This document shows positions 32,139 through 42,123 of a stretch of 64,000 bases of DNA, one piece after another. The notes beneath the pieces are model-generated. The model saw nothing but the letters and a program-made list of their open reading frames with translations, did no database searches and had not been told where the DNA came from. The translations under genes and the position numbers were made by a program. Every line of letters starts with the position of its first letter. Position 1 is the stretch's first letter. The stretch is taken from positions 558,001 through 622,000 of the forward strand of contig NZ_JALEBG010000003.1 in assembly GCF_022758235.1 (NCBI RefSeq), written 5' to 3'. The stretch comes from Pontibacter liquoris. GTDB lineage: Bacteria > Bacteroidota > Bacteroidia > Cytophagales > Hymenobacteraceae.

Positions 32139-33416
32139 TTAGCCCCTCTCCGAAACTGTTTGCCCGGCATCGGCAAAGATCATGGTAAACGTAGTGCCTT
32201 GGTTAACGGTACTGTTCACTTCAATGCGGCCTTTCACATTGTCTATCATTCTTTTCACGATGTATAAGCCAAGGCCACTTCCTTCGATATGGTCGTGAAA
32301 GCGTTTGAACATGGTGAAAACCTTCTCTTCTTTTCCTGCCGTAATTCCCAGGCCGTTATCTGAAACGGAAAGACGTGTTTCCCCGCCAACCTTCTCCAGC
32401 TTTATAACTACAGCCGGCACCCTGTCCGGAGAACGGTACTTGAGCGCGTTACTCAGCAGATTATAGATGATGCTTTTGAAATTCTTTCTTGAAAACGCAA
32501 GTACCGGCTCATCTGCACAAATCACCTCAATGGTGGCATCAGACGCTGTTATCTGGCTCTGCAGGTCTTGCTTTACCTGTTCTACTATCTCAAAGACATT
32601 TATCTTTTCCACTATTTCATCGTGGCTGTTCTTATCCACCGCTACAATTGCAGTAAGGTCTTTGATGGTTACTGCAAAGCGCTTGAGCGAAGCCGACATC
32701 AGCTTTATGATCTGTCTGATCTCGTCTTTATCCAACGCTTCTCTGGCAACAGCATCCGACAAAATCCCCAGTAACGCTTCGATATTCGCGATGGGCGACT
32801 TCAGGTCGTGAGAAGCAGTGTAAACAAAGCTATCGAGGTCGAAGTTAACATTGGCCAGCTTCTGGTTTTCATGGTGCAACGCAATGTTAGCCTCGTAGCT
32901 GCGATCCAGTAAGTCCAGGCTTTGTAAATGAAACGATAACAGGTCGGCAAACATGGTTAAGGTGCCGATCACTTTAGGATTCTTTACTTTTGCAGGGTTG
33001 GCATCGATGGCGCAAAGGGTTCCGAAAAAGGTGCCATCTTTGAGGATAATGGGCACAGAAATATAGCTTTGAAGCCCATAGATCTGGGGCGTGTGATGAT
33101 TCTTGTAGGCGGGGTCGTTGGCTACATGATCAATAACGATAGGCTGGCGGTGGTCTCTTATCTCATTGCAAAGCGTAGTTTCAACTTTCAGCTCCTCTCC
33201 TTCTGCCAGGCCAAACTGCACTTCATCGCGCACTCTGCAGGCCAGCCACCTGTCTTGTGTTACCCGGGCAACAGCTGCAAACCCCATTCCGGTTGTTTGG
33301 CAGATAACCTCCAGCATGGTAGGCACAATCGGAATTTGCCTTACCGCTTTTAAATCATTAAATAACTCGTCCTGACTATCTATCATCTGGGGAACTGTAA
33401 ACGGCATTACTGCCAA
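32139..33416 (-). CDS. GAF-domain sensor histidine kinase
   Basis: This 425-aa soluble kinase has an N-terminal GAF domain (about 30-165; GMGFAAVARVTQDRWLACRV to SVPIILKDGTFFGTLCAIDA, in parts), a dimerization/His box YTASHDLKSPIANIEALLGIL (phosphorylated His near residue 205), and a complete HATPase_c (NLLSNALKYRS, VSDNGLGI, FKRFHDHIEGSGLGLYIVKRMI in parts). No membrane segment is seen. GAF kinases of this type bind small ligands or chromophores; the bilin-binding Cys of phytochromes is not evident. No adjacent response regulator. Confidence 0.92.
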   Translation of the reverse strand: MAVMPFTVPQMIDSQDELFNDLKAVRQIPIVPTMLEVICQTTGMGFAAVARVTQDRWLACRVRDEVQFGLAEGEELKVETTLCNEIRDHRQPIVIDHVANDPAYKNHHTPQIYGLQSYISVPIILKDGTFFGTLCAIDANPAKVKNPKVIGTLTMFADLLSFHLQSLDLLDRSYEANIALHHENQKLANVNFDLDSFVYTASHDLKSPIANIEALLGILSDAVAREALDKDEIRQIIKLMSASLKRFAVTIKDLTAIVAVDKNSHDEIVEKINVFEIVEQVKQDLQSQITASDATIEVICADEPVLAFSRKNFKSIIYNLLSNALKYRSPDRVPAVVIKLEKVGGETRLSVSDNGLGITAGKEEKVFTMFKRFHDHIEGSGLGLYIVKRMIDNVKGRIEVNSTVNQGTTFTMIFADAGQTVSERG

Positions 33417-33696
33417 ACCACTCCGTTTAGGGCTAGGCAGATATTTAAATTTATTTTATAAAATATTGGCCTAAAGGTACAAGATAATTGCTTAAAAAAA
33501 TTAACCCGGATATAGTTCAACCGGCTCTTACTTATAAAACCAATGGGCAGTTTGTGCTGGCGCCGGGCTCCTGCTTGCTGCACCCGCAGGCTTATACTTA
33601 GCACAACGATACACCAAGCCGCTGCTTTTTACCAAGCGCTCGAAGAGTTAAAAGGCAACAAGTTGCTCTTGCTGCTCAGTTGCTATGCCGTTTAAA
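33417..33696. other. Intergenic stretch between kinase and giant DUF3857 gene
   Basis: About 280 bp of mixed AT-rich and GC-rich text with one TATACTT word. No gene or regulatory site recognised. The terminator at 33697 follows. Confidence 0.5.
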
Positions 33697-33730
33697 ATAA
33701 AAAAAGGGAGCTTGCGGCTCCCCTTTTTTA
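33697..33730 (-). terminator. Terminator of the DUF3857 gene
   Basis: The GGGAGC (33706-33711) / GCTCCC (33717-33722) stem with a short TTGCG loop is flanked by A- and T-runs. It lies just past the stop codon of the minus-strand gene. Confidence 0.88.
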
Positions 33731-33743
33731 GTATCGGCTTGGT

Positions 33744-36700
33744 TTATTTCAAAGCGATCTGGAGGGCATCTGCTTCGATCACTTTCTTATAGAAGTTGCT
33801 AAACTCCTGCACCTTGGCTGCCGGTATGATGTCGCCTTTATACTTCAGCTCACGGGTAAACTGCAAAGACTTATTTACCAGCTTGCAGGACAAGGTATAC
33901 TCGGCATACGCGCAGGCGTAGGTTACTGTCTTGGGCACTTCTACCAGGGCTTTGTTTGCCGGTATGTTGATTGTAATGGTCTCCTTGTCCGTATCAGCAT
34001 ACTTTACATTGGAAAGATCGATCGGGAAAACCCGTTCTGCATTCACCACAAAATCACTGGCGGTGGCTTTGCTGCTCCAGGGCAACGCAAACAGCGACAT
34101 GCCGCCTACCTGCGTAATAACATCCTGCAGGGTATAATCGATGCTGCTTCGGACCGTATCGGCGGTTCCCTCCAGGCCGGTAAACGCCACTTTCGAAATG
34201 CTGGCATTGGCATAGTATGCTTTAAGCCCGTCCAGTATCTGCTTCTCGCGCTCTTTGCTGCTCATGTTGCGATACCGCGATTTGTTGGAAGCGGCCAGCG
34301 AAGCCGTGTTATAGTTGGTTTCGCTTATCTCCAGGCTTCTGTCTTTTACATTGATCCTGGTCTGACGCACCACGTTGTTTGGCTTCCGGACAGCCGGGTT
34401 GAGATAGCCCAGCGATAAAGGTTGCGTGTTTTTCTCTCCTGTTATTTCCAGGGTGCGGGAGTTTAGCATACCGCTGTACAAGCTACCGAAAGGCAGGTAG
34501 TTAGAGGTCAGCTCCACGTAGTATGGCTTGCCCTGCATCTCTACCTTTGCAATGCAATGGTTAAAGTCAATAGAAGGCAGGTCCATTTCATACAAGCCGT
34601 TATCGCGGGTGTTTACAAGCACCAGACTCGCCTCTATGCCTACTTCTTTACACATGGCCACAAAAAGTGTGGACACATCTTTGCAGTCGCCAATGCGGGT
34701 ATTTAACACCGTAGACGCTTTCTGAGGTATAAGCCCGCTCTGGCGGAAAGAAACCGAGCTATACTTGATGTTCTCGATAATGTAATCGTAGATGAGCTTT
34801 ACCTTAGCCTCTTCCGTCAGATTGGCTTTATTCTTAAACAGGTCCGCCACTACTTCCTTCACCTCAAAGTCTCCTTTCGCTTTCTCAGAAGCCAGGTCAG
34901 AGTACCAGTTGCTCACATAGTTCCAGTCCGGGATTGACGTCAGGTGAAGCGTTTGCCCCACATCGGCCAGGGCCGGCATTTTGTCTTCAGAATTAAGCGC
35001 TGCCTGCTTTTCCTTTGCCCATACATACAGGTTAAAGTCTGCATCCGGCTTAGAAACAACCGGCTCGAGCGGCTGCTGGCTTACTTTGTACTGGAACTTC
35101 ACCTCCGGCGAGATCAGCAGGCTATACTTGGTTGTGAGGTAGGGCAGGAAATGCGTAAAGTAATATTTGTCCCAGAAATGAGAGGCCAGCCGCCCTTTGT
35201 TATAGTTCTCCAGTTTATAGGTATAATGGATCGCATCACCGGTTTCAAGGTTTGTGAAAACAAGCTGGTTGCCATTCGTCTCGGCCGGCACTTTGGTGCC
35301 GTTCTTCTTGATCACTTCCGCTTTCTCTACTACCAGGCGCTGGTCGCTGTTGTAGCCAATGCTATACTCTTTCCAGTTGTCCACCCCCTGTTCATCCAGC
35401 ATTTTTATAACAAATATCCGTCTTTCTTCCGAAGCACCGCTCTTGTATACCACCCGCTGCACTTCATCGTAAACGATCAGTGTTCTGTCTTCGGGATAGG
35501 CCTCGGCACCAGGCGCCGCTTTGGTTAACGCATACACATCTACGGCCGGGAAGTACTCGAATACATCTTTTTTGTTCTCCAGTTTACGCAGCTCTTTTAT
35601 ACTGCTGAAGTCGGTTGGCTCGTAAGAAATGGCTTTTTTGTATGAGCTGACAGCCTCTGCTTTGTTGCCGATCGTATTTTGTGTTTTGGCAAGCGCTGCC
35701 CAGTAATCGCCAATGTAGGGTGAGGTGGTGAGCGTTTTGCGGTACGCTTCTTCGGCCTTTTTGTAATCCTGCAAGCCGGAGTAGATCGTACCCATCTTAT
35801 ACTGGTATCCTACCGCCTCCGGTCTTCTGGCTATGGCTGACTGGTAGATCTTAAGGCCGTCGGTTACAGCTCCTTTCTGAAAGTAGTCTTCGGCCAGCAA
35901 CTCAGCATGTGGGTAGTGGTAGTTTGCCTTCAGAAAGTCCCGGAGGATGTTGAGGGAAGTTTTGCTGTTCTTCCGCACTGATTTCTCAATCAGGTATTCC
36001 AGTTTCACGAAATCAGGGTTTTCCGGAAACTTTTTATATGCCTCGTCAGCCAGCTTCACAATCTCTACCTCATTCTTTTCTGAGGTTGCCAGTTGCAGCT
36101 TTTTCATATACACGTTCTCATCTTTGCCAGATGTCTGCTCGATCTTGCTTAGGATAGTCGCCGCGTTGGTATAGTTCTCTTTTTCCATCTCATCGCTAAA
36201 CAACAGGTTCAGCGAGTACAGGTTTTCGGGGTCTTTGTCTTTGAGCCACTCTAATGCCGTGGCAAGCTGCGTTCTGTTCTGCTCCTGGCGGTATACCTGT
36301 ATAAGCAGGCTCATGATATAGCTGGACTCGGGCGCAAGCTTCTGAGCGGCCATAAAGGCTTTGCGTGCCTCGTAGTTCTTCTGGCTGCGCAGGTATGTAT
36401 GGCCGAGCAAAATATGGTTGAGCGCTTTTCCCGGCTCCTTTTTTACAAGGTTTTCAAAGTATGTTTCGGCAAACACAGGCACTGGCTTTGCGGCATAGGT
36501 CGTTTCGGCAGTATAGGGCTGAAACTCCTTCGAGAAGGTAAGGCCGCTGATAGGCTGGCCGGTTTCGTCGGTCAGGCGGGCCATAAAGTCCGACCTGTCG
36601 GCATAACTTTCCGCCACCTGTATTAATAGGCGGTTGTAGCCTTTTTTAAGTTTTACCGTGGCCAGGTAAGTATCCAGGTCATTGTTGCGTTCTTCCTGCT

Positions 36701-37523
36701 CAGCCAGCACCAGCTTATCGTTCATCCAGGCTTTTAACGAGCCCGATACACCCAGGCGCAACTGTACTTCCTGCTCTGCCGGGCTGTTCACGTAGGTCTG
36801 GGCATAGAGCACGGAATTATGTGCGTAAAAGTGGTAGGTAAAATCGATCCAGCGGTCTGCCCGGTAAGCCGGCAGGTTAAACCATTGTACCTGCGCCCCA
36901 GCCTTATTGGTGAACGTGGCATCGCTTGCACCATTCTTAACAGGGCCATACGCTTTGTTAAATCCGCTGGCCGAGATGTTTTCGAATTCGCCCACAATCT
37001 GCCAGTCGGTAAGGGCACCTATCTGGCTGTAGGCGGTTTCTGCCTGCTTCGTATTATTTGTAGCTTCGTAATGGCTTCCGATTATGCTGTGCGCCATTGC
37101 CCGCAGCGTGCCATTGGCACGGGTATCTTTCGACAGGCTTTGCAGGTAAGTAAGCTGGGCAGGCGATTTTTTACCACTCCCGGCTGTTACAGATTCCGTA
37201 CTCCAAAGGGCAAATGCATAGGGATAATGGTCGGGGCTGGCCGCCGCAAAACGGGCATACTCGGCAAATGCGTCTGTTTCCGTTTTATCGATGGTAGCCA
37301 GTAACGAAAGCCCCAGGTGCGCTTCGGCTTTTGTAGCGGCATCAGCGGTTGCCTTGCTGAAAAGCTCGCGCGCCTGCTGCCGGTCGTTTGCAAAAAAGCG
37401 TTTCCAGGCGGCTTCCAGCCCGGCATTGGTTTGCGCCACGGCGAGTAAGGGAGTTAAGAAAGCAACAAGCAGCGATAGAAGCAGCTGTCTGAAATAGCTG
37501 CCGGTTTGTAAAGGTTTACACAT
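33744..37523 (-). CDS. Giant secreted TPR / DUF3857 / transglutaminase-fold protein
   Basis: This 1259-aa protein has a signal peptide (LLLSLLVAFLTPLLAVAQT). TPR-like helical repeats run to about residue 640 (YLRSQKNYEARKAFMAAQKLAPES, YKKAEEAYRKTLTTSPYIGDYWAALAK and others, in parts). A DUF3857 domain follows (about 660-830), then a transglutaminase-like domain with Cys947 (IGDCKDVSTLF) and His989 (DFNHCIA). The usual third acid is Asp; here the equivalent position reads VELTSN, so it may be Glu1004. Family role is unknown but periplasmic. The C-terminal part is beta-rich. Alone on its transcript. Confidence 0.9.
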   Translation of the reverse strand: MCKPLQTGSYFRQLLLSLLVAFLTPLLAVAQTNAGLEAAWKRFFANDRQQARELFSKATADAATKAEAHLGLSLLATIDKTETDAFAEYARFAAASPDHYPYAFALWSTESVTAGSGKKSPAQLTYLQSLSKDTRANGTLRAMAHSIIGSHYEATNNTKQAETAYSQIGALTDWQIVGEFENISASGFNKAYGPVKNGASDATFTNKAGAQVQWFNLPAYRADRWIDFTYHFYAHNSVLYAQTYVNSPAEQEVQLRLGVSGSLKAWMNDKLVLAEQEERNNDLDTYLATVKLKKGYNRLLIQVAESYADRSDFMARLTDETGQPISGLTFSKEFQPYTAETTYAAKPVPVFAETYFENLVKKEPGKALNHILLGHTYLRSQKNYEARKAFMAAQKLAPESSYIMSLLIQVYRQEQNRTQLATALEWLKDKDPENLYSLNLLFSDEMEKENYTNAATILSKIEQTSGKDENVYMKKLQLATSEKNEVEIVKLADEAYKKFPENPDFVKLEYLIEKSVRKNSKTSLNILRDFLKANYHYPHAELLAEDYFQKGAVTDGLKIYQSAIARRPEAVGYQYKMGTIYSGLQDYKKAEEAYRKTLTTSPYIGDYWAALAKTQNTIGNKAEAVSSYKKAISYEPTDFSSIKELRKLENKKDVFEYFPAVDVYALTKAAPGAEAYPEDRTLIVYDEVQRVVYKSGASEERRIFVIKMLDEQGVDNWKEYSIGYNSDQRLVVEKAEVIKKNGTKVPAETNGNQLVFTNLETGDAIHYTYKLENYNKGRLASHFWDKYYFTHFLPYLTTKYSLLISPEVKFQYKVSQQPLEPVVSKPDADFNLYVWAKEKQAALNSEDKMPALADVGQTLHLTSIPDWNYVSNWYSDLASEKAKGDFEVKEVVADLFKNKANLTEEAKVKLIYDYIIENIKYSSVSFRQSGLIPQKASTVLNTRIGDCKDVSTLFVAMCKEVGIEASLVLVNTRDNGLYEMDLPSIDFNHCIAKVEMQGKPYYVELTSNYLPFGSLYSGMLNSRTLEITGEKNTQPLSLGYLNPAVRKPNNVVRQTRINVKDRSLEISETNYNTASLAASNKSRYRNMSSKEREKQILDGLKAYYANASISKVAFTGLEGTADTVRSSIDYTLQDVITQVGGMSLFALPWSSKATASDFVVNAERVFPIDLSNVKYADTDKETITINIPANKALVEVPKTVTYACAYAEYTLSCKLVNKSLQFTRELKYKGDIIPAAKVQEFSNFYKKVIEADALQIALK

Positions 37524-37758
37524 ACGTTAAGAGATTAGGGTGAGGTAAGTGCGCACCTTGCTTGTTTTCATAGATCGTAGGCAAAGCTGCTGACACACTT
37601 GGTATTTATGCCTTAAAATAAGTAATATTCATCAATAAATATATACATGAATGTATATTTATTCCGGGTACGACCGCGGAATAATAACAATGCAGGCATT
37701 TTGATTTATACTTTGCATTATTACCCATCCGCAGCATTAAAAAAAAGACCGCAGAAGC

Positions 37759-38265
37759 ATGAAGCACATTTTAGAAACAGAAAGACTCTGGCTCAGGGAA
37801 TTTAACCTCGGCGACAAGGAATTTGTCATCGCCCTGTTGAACAGCCCCGGTTGGCTGCAGTTTATAGGGGATAGGAATGTAAAAACCGACGAACAGGCTG
37901 CTCACTACCTTGAAAATGGCCCGCTTAAAAGCTATCGGGAGAACGGGTATGGGTTATACCTGGTAGAACAGAAGGCCGATAACTGCGCCATTGGCATGTG
38001 CGGGATCATAAACCGGAACTACCTGGACAGCCCCGACATCGGTTTTGCTTTTTTGCCTGATTTTAACGGAAAAGGCTACGCTTTTGAAATAGCCAGCGCC
38101 ACCATGGTGTATGCAAAAGACACCCTGCATCTTCCGAAAATAGCAGCTATAACTGTTTCCGAAAATGCCCGCTCCATTCGGCTAATAGAAAAAATTGGGC
38201 TTACCTTTAGCAAGCCGATCCACTTGCCCGGCAGTACGGAAGTAGTGTGGTTATACACAACCTGA
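37759..38265 (+). CDS. GNAT-family N-acetyltransferase
   Basis: This 168-aa acetyltransferase of the RimJ/RimL-like type opens ETERLWLREFNLGDKEFVIALLNSPGW (in part) and has acetyl-CoA motif A with FNGKGYAFEIASATMVYA and the NARSIRLIEKIGLTFSKP C-terminal motif. Alone on its transcript. The upstream spacer contains TATACTTTG, one base off the -7 consensus. Substrate unknown. Confidence 0.9.
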   Translation: MKHILETERLWLREFNLGDKEFVIALLNSPGWLQFIGDRNVKTDEQAAHYLENGPLKSYRENGYGLYLVEQKADNCAIGMCGIINRNYLDSPDIGFAFLPDFNGKGYAFEIASATMVYAKDTLHLPKIAAITVSENARSIRLIEKIGLTFSKPIHLPGSTEVVWLYTT

Positions 38266-38427
38266 CAAATGCCAGGGCAACAGCCAAAGCGCAAGAAAAA
38301 ACAGGTGCTGCAAATTGCGAAACATGGAAAAGGCAGGTTTAATTAACAGGTGACTTAGCCGGTAGCCCCCGTTTAACCCACATTATGTTTTCAAAGTATA
38401 CGTTTACATTTTAAATTCTGACACCTT

Positions 38428-39372
38428 ATGACCAACCGCCTTGCACTCATCGACATGGGCACCAATACGTTTCACCTGCTGGTTACCGAGGTAAACGAGC
38501 AGGGGCAGCTGCGCGACCTGTATAAAACCCAGGTACCGGTACGTTTAGGGCAGGGCGGCATCAGCAACGGCAACATTGCCCCCGAGGCCTACGAACGCGC
38601 TCTGAAAACGCTGAACGATTTCCGGAAGGTGATTGATGAACTTGGTGCTGAGACTGTACGGGCCATGGCGACCAGCATGGTGCGCAACGCTGCCAACGGC
38701 GAAGATTTTGTGAAGGATATCTACAAGCAAACCGACATACGCGTGGAGGTAATAGACGGCGCTCGCGAAGCCGAGCTGATCTACTATGGCGTGCGCTTTG
38801 CCGGGGTGCTAAACGAGCAAACGGCCCTGGTGATGGATATTGGGGGCGGCAGCGTGGAGTTTATACTTTGCAACAACCGGGAGATCTTCTGGAAACGCAG
38901 CTTCGAGATCGGAGCCCAGCGCCTGATGGACCAGTTCTTTACCGCCGACCCGATACCCGCCGCCAGTATAGCCGCCGAAAAAGCCTATTTAGCCGGGAAA
39001 CTACAACCCCTGACGGAAGCCGTAGCAATGTATAAACCCACCATACTAGTAGGCTCCTCCGGCACGTTCGACACCATTTGCGACATCCATGCGCTGCGCA
39101 AAGGCGACACCTCGCGGCAGCAAAGTATACCGCTGGCCACTACCCTAAGTATAGCGGATTATTACCAGATCCACCACGAGCTGCTCACCAAAAATCACCA
39201 GGAGCGGCTTGCCATCCCCGGCATGCTGGCCATGCGCGTGGACATGATCGTGCTGGCAAGTATAGCGGTAGATTTTGTGTTGGAGAAGTATGATCTGCAG
39301 GAAATCCGCGTGTCGGCATACGCCCTGAAGGAAGGGGTGTTGCAGCAAATGCTGGCTGAAGATACCCTATAA
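38428..39372 (+). CDS. Ppx/GppA phosphatase-family protein
   Basis: This 314-aa protein of the ASKHA fold opens LALIDMGTNTFHLLVTEV (phosphate-1 loop) and has the GARE stretch (GAREAELIYYGVRF), the phosphate-2 motif MDIGGGSVEF and the GSSGTFDTICD motif. The family hydrolyses polyphosphate or pppGpp. It is shorter than E. coli Ppx (513 aa), lacking the C-terminal HD-like domains, as in many Bacteroidota. Several in-frame SIA codon sets are AAGTATAGC. Confidence 0.9.
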   Translation: MTNRLALIDMGTNTFHLLVTEVNEQGQLRDLYKTQVPVRLGQGGISNGNIAPEAYERALKTLNDFRKVIDELGAETVRAMATSMVRNAANGEDFVKDIYKQTDIRVEVIDGAREAELIYYGVRFAGVLNEQTALVMDIGGGSVEFILCNNREIFWKRSFEIGAQRLMDQFFTADPIPAASIAAEKAYLAGKLQPLTEAVAMYKPTILVGSSGTFDTICDIHALRKGDTSRQQSIPLATTLSIADYYQIHHELLTKNHQERLAIPGMLAMRVDMIVLASIAVDFVLEKYDLQEIRVSAYALKEGVLQQMLAEDTL

Positions 39373-39538
39373 GTATAACGGTCGCTGCCGGAGAAGTATA
39401 CCGCAGCAGGCCAAAAATCCTTTACCTGTAACCAGAAAAGGCAGCGGTTTTACGCTGCCTTTTCTATGTATTATCTGTAAGAAGTAGCTCCCGTTCCGGA
39501 ATACGATATTTTGTGCCTTATACTTGTGTAATGGGTTC

Positions 39539-41920
39539 TCAGCTGTTTTTTCGCTGGGTTTTCATTTCCTTTTCATAGGCTTTGCCCAGCTTTTTGAGAT
39601 CTTTTTTGTTGCCCGTATACCTGGCGGCCAGCACATCGGCCGCATCGTTCAGGCTGCGCCGGGCATCTTTTACAGCCAGCTGCCGGCCCAGTTGCTCTTG
39701 CACCCTATTGGTTTTGCCCCGGCGGTAGCCGTTCTCCAATAGTATGGCGAGTAGCTGCACAGCTGCTTCTTCCTGCCCCACGCCGGCTAAATAGTTTACC
39801 ACACTGGCTGTAAACGGCTGTTTGGTACTCGTCCGCGCATAGTTATAAAGGGAGATATGGTCCAGCCCGAAGTTGTTGATGCTGTGCGCTACGTAGTATT
39901 GATCCGCCTCATTATAAGTCTGTATGGCTTCGGTGTAGCGGCTGCTGGCTACATAGCGGTCTGCTTCGCTGAGCAGTTGCTGGTAGGCCACGGCTGGCGC
40001 AATTGTTTCACGGGCCTGCCGGGCTGTAAAGGTGGCTATACCACAGCTGGCATTGGCCGCGATCACATCCACCGCTGCTTTAAAGGCCTGGTCGGCCGCA
40101 ATAAACTGTTTTTGATTAGCCAGCGTGCTTCCGTTTTTGAAATGCTTGTCGTAGGTAGCCTGCGCGTTAAAACACTCCTGCGTAAAAATGCGACTGCGGA
40201 GCAGGTTATACTTGCTCTGTACGTCCGGGTCATTTTCCAGGGCATAGCGGCTTTGCATAGCCGTAGCAGTGGCGGCCACTTCGCGAGCTTCGCTCAGGCG
40301 GTTGTTCAGGGCCTGCTCGTAGCCGTTGCCCAGCTGGCGCAGCAATACAGGTTTGGCGGCCTGCCGCACCAGTTGGTCCAGCTCCTGCACCGGCTTTAAA
40401 TTATTGCGTTGCTCCAGGTCCAGCGCGGCATCAAACTGGCTTAATGCCCCCTCATAGTTCTTCTGGCTGAGCAAGCGTTTGCCCTGGTTGATGTGCTGCA
40501 GGTATACCTGAAACGTTACCTGGTGCTGCAGCTGTGCCGCTTCGGGCGCTTCGTGCAATACCTCATCATACTCCCGCTGAAAAGCCAGGGCATTTTGGGC
40601 GGCTTTGCCGGCACCGGCCAGTTCATGCCGGGCCAGCAATTGCCTGCCCTCTTCTACCATCCCGCGGTACACGCCATACGATGCGCGGCCAATTCCATCG
40701 TGCAGGGCAGGCAGGTTGCAGCGCAGCCCACCAACCGTGCTGCACAGATCACGGGCATCGGCGTAAGCAGCCAGTGCTTCGCGGTAGCTGCCCCGGCTGG
40801 TCAGGTCGTTGCCCTGGCGGATGTAGGTGCTGTAAATGTCGTTGGCCAAACCCAGCGTGGCGGCTTCTGTTTCCGGATCAACGCGCATATGGGTCAGGAT
40901 GTCGCGGGTGCGGGCAGTAGCCTCGCGGATGTAGCCGTTCACATAATCCAGCCGGGCCAGTTGGGCATGGGCCGGAGCAAATTTGGGGTTCGCTTCTGTT
41001 GCTTTCACAAAGTATGCCTGGGCTCCTTTCTGGTTTCCGGCGTGCAGCAGGGCCACGCCCCGGTTATAAAACTGCTCGTCGAGCGTCGCCATCGTATGGT
41101 CGATGGCCCGGCGGCGCTCCTGCACCTGCTGGCCAAACTGCTGCATGCGGGCGCTCAGGCGTTGCGGGTCGTTCTGGCGGAGATTCAGCTTGTCGTGAAA
41201 GGCGGCTTTGCGCAGGCCGGCCAGCATTTCCTCCACCTGGCGCAGGTTGCGGTCGTGCTGCGGCAAGCGGTCCACATCATCCGGCAGGATACGGGTTATA
41301 CTGAGTTGGGCGGCATTGAGCGCGGCATCGGCGGCATAATACGCGCGCACCAGCTCCACGCGCTCCTGCAGCCGGGCTAGCGTTGTTGCGGTATACACCA
41401 CGTCGGGCGCTTCCAGCTTTAGTTTATAACCCTGGGCAACTGCCGTATCCGGTATGGTGGTTTCCAGCAACGTACCGCCGTTAGCTGAAATGCTTATACT
41501 TGGGGTAAATGTCCTGACAAGCTGGTTGCGGCTATTGAGCAGCTTTACGGTAGCGTTATACTTCTCAGGCAGCAACACCTCGCCCAGATCAAAGCCTTTG
41601 TAGTTTACATCGCCACTTACGGCGGGCTTGCCCAGCAGCACTTTTAGCTGCAACTGGTCGCCCAGGTCGGTGATGCGGGCCTGCTGCTCCAGGCGCACCA
41701 CAAATTCGGGGCTGCGGTTGGGCCTGCCGCCTTGCTGCGGCTGTGCTCCTTCCGTATCCAACAACCCGACAATGCTGTTTATAGTGGCCTGGCTACCGGT
41801 GCCATTTCCTTTCTTCATTAAAAAGGAAGTGGGTGTTGCTTCATCAAAAACCAGTTTGGTTTGCGCCTGCGCCGCTTGTATCAGCACAAAACACCATAGG
41901 ATAAGTATAGCTTTTCTCAT
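39539..41920 (-). CDS. Secreted TPR-rich protein of unknown function
   Basis: This 793-aa protein has a short signal peptide (ILILWCFVLIQAAQAQ). After a beta-rich start (about residues 20-170), the rest is helical repeats (GVALLHAGNQKGAQAYFVKATEANPKFAPAHAQLARLDY, SRGSYREALAAYADARDL and others, in parts). I do not recognise a named domain. It is a probable periplasmic or envelope scaffold. It stands alone, convergent with Ppx/GppA. The C-terminus is basic (YEKEMKTQRKNS). Confidence 0.85.
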   Translation of the reverse strand: MRKAILILWCFVLIQAAQAQTKLVFDEATPTSFLMKKGNGTGSQATINSIVGLLDTEGAQPQQGGRPNRSPEFVVRLEQQARITDLGDQLQLKVLLGKPAVSGDVNYKGFDLGEVLLPEKYNATVKLLNSRNQLVRTFTPSISISANGGTLLETTIPDTAVAQGYKLKLEAPDVVYTATTLARLQERVELVRAYYAADAALNAAQLSITRILPDDVDRLPQHDRNLRQVEEMLAGLRKAAFHDKLNLRQNDPQRLSARMQQFGQQVQERRRAIDHTMATLDEQFYNRGVALLHAGNQKGAQAYFVKATEANPKFAPAHAQLARLDYVNGYIREATARTRDILTHMRVDPETEAATLGLANDIYSTYIRQGNDLTSRGSYREALAAYADARDLCSTVGGLRCNLPALHDGIGRASYGVYRGMVEEGRQLLARHELAGAGKAAQNALAFQREYDEVLHEAPEAAQLQHQVTFQVYLQHINQGKRLLSQKNYEGALSQFDAALDLEQRNNLKPVQELDQLVRQAAKPVLLRQLGNGYEQALNNRLSEAREVAATATAMQSRYALENDPDVQSKYNLLRSRIFTQECFNAQATYDKHFKNGSTLANQKQFIAADQAFKAAVDVIAANASCGIATFTARQARETIAPAVAYQQLLSEADRYVASSRYTEAIQTYNEADQYYVAHSINNFGLDHISLYNYARTSTKQPFTASVVNYLAGVGQEEAAVQLLAILLENGYRRGKTNRVQEQLGRQLAVKDARRSLNDAADVLAARYTGNKKDLKKLGKAYEKEMKTQRKNS

Positions 41921-42123
41921 AACAGACAGGGATTACCTCTTGGGCAGCTCATGACAAAATCTGTTCCACAAACCAATGCCGCTGCTAAAAATATAGAATA
42001 TTTACCATATTATAAGCTACAGGGTAGTAGGCTGATCCGAAAGGCATCGGGTATTACTCCGGTTAAGCCGAGGCATTGGTTCCTGAATTTGCTAATTTGC
42101 CGTTTCTAATCACGCTGATACTT

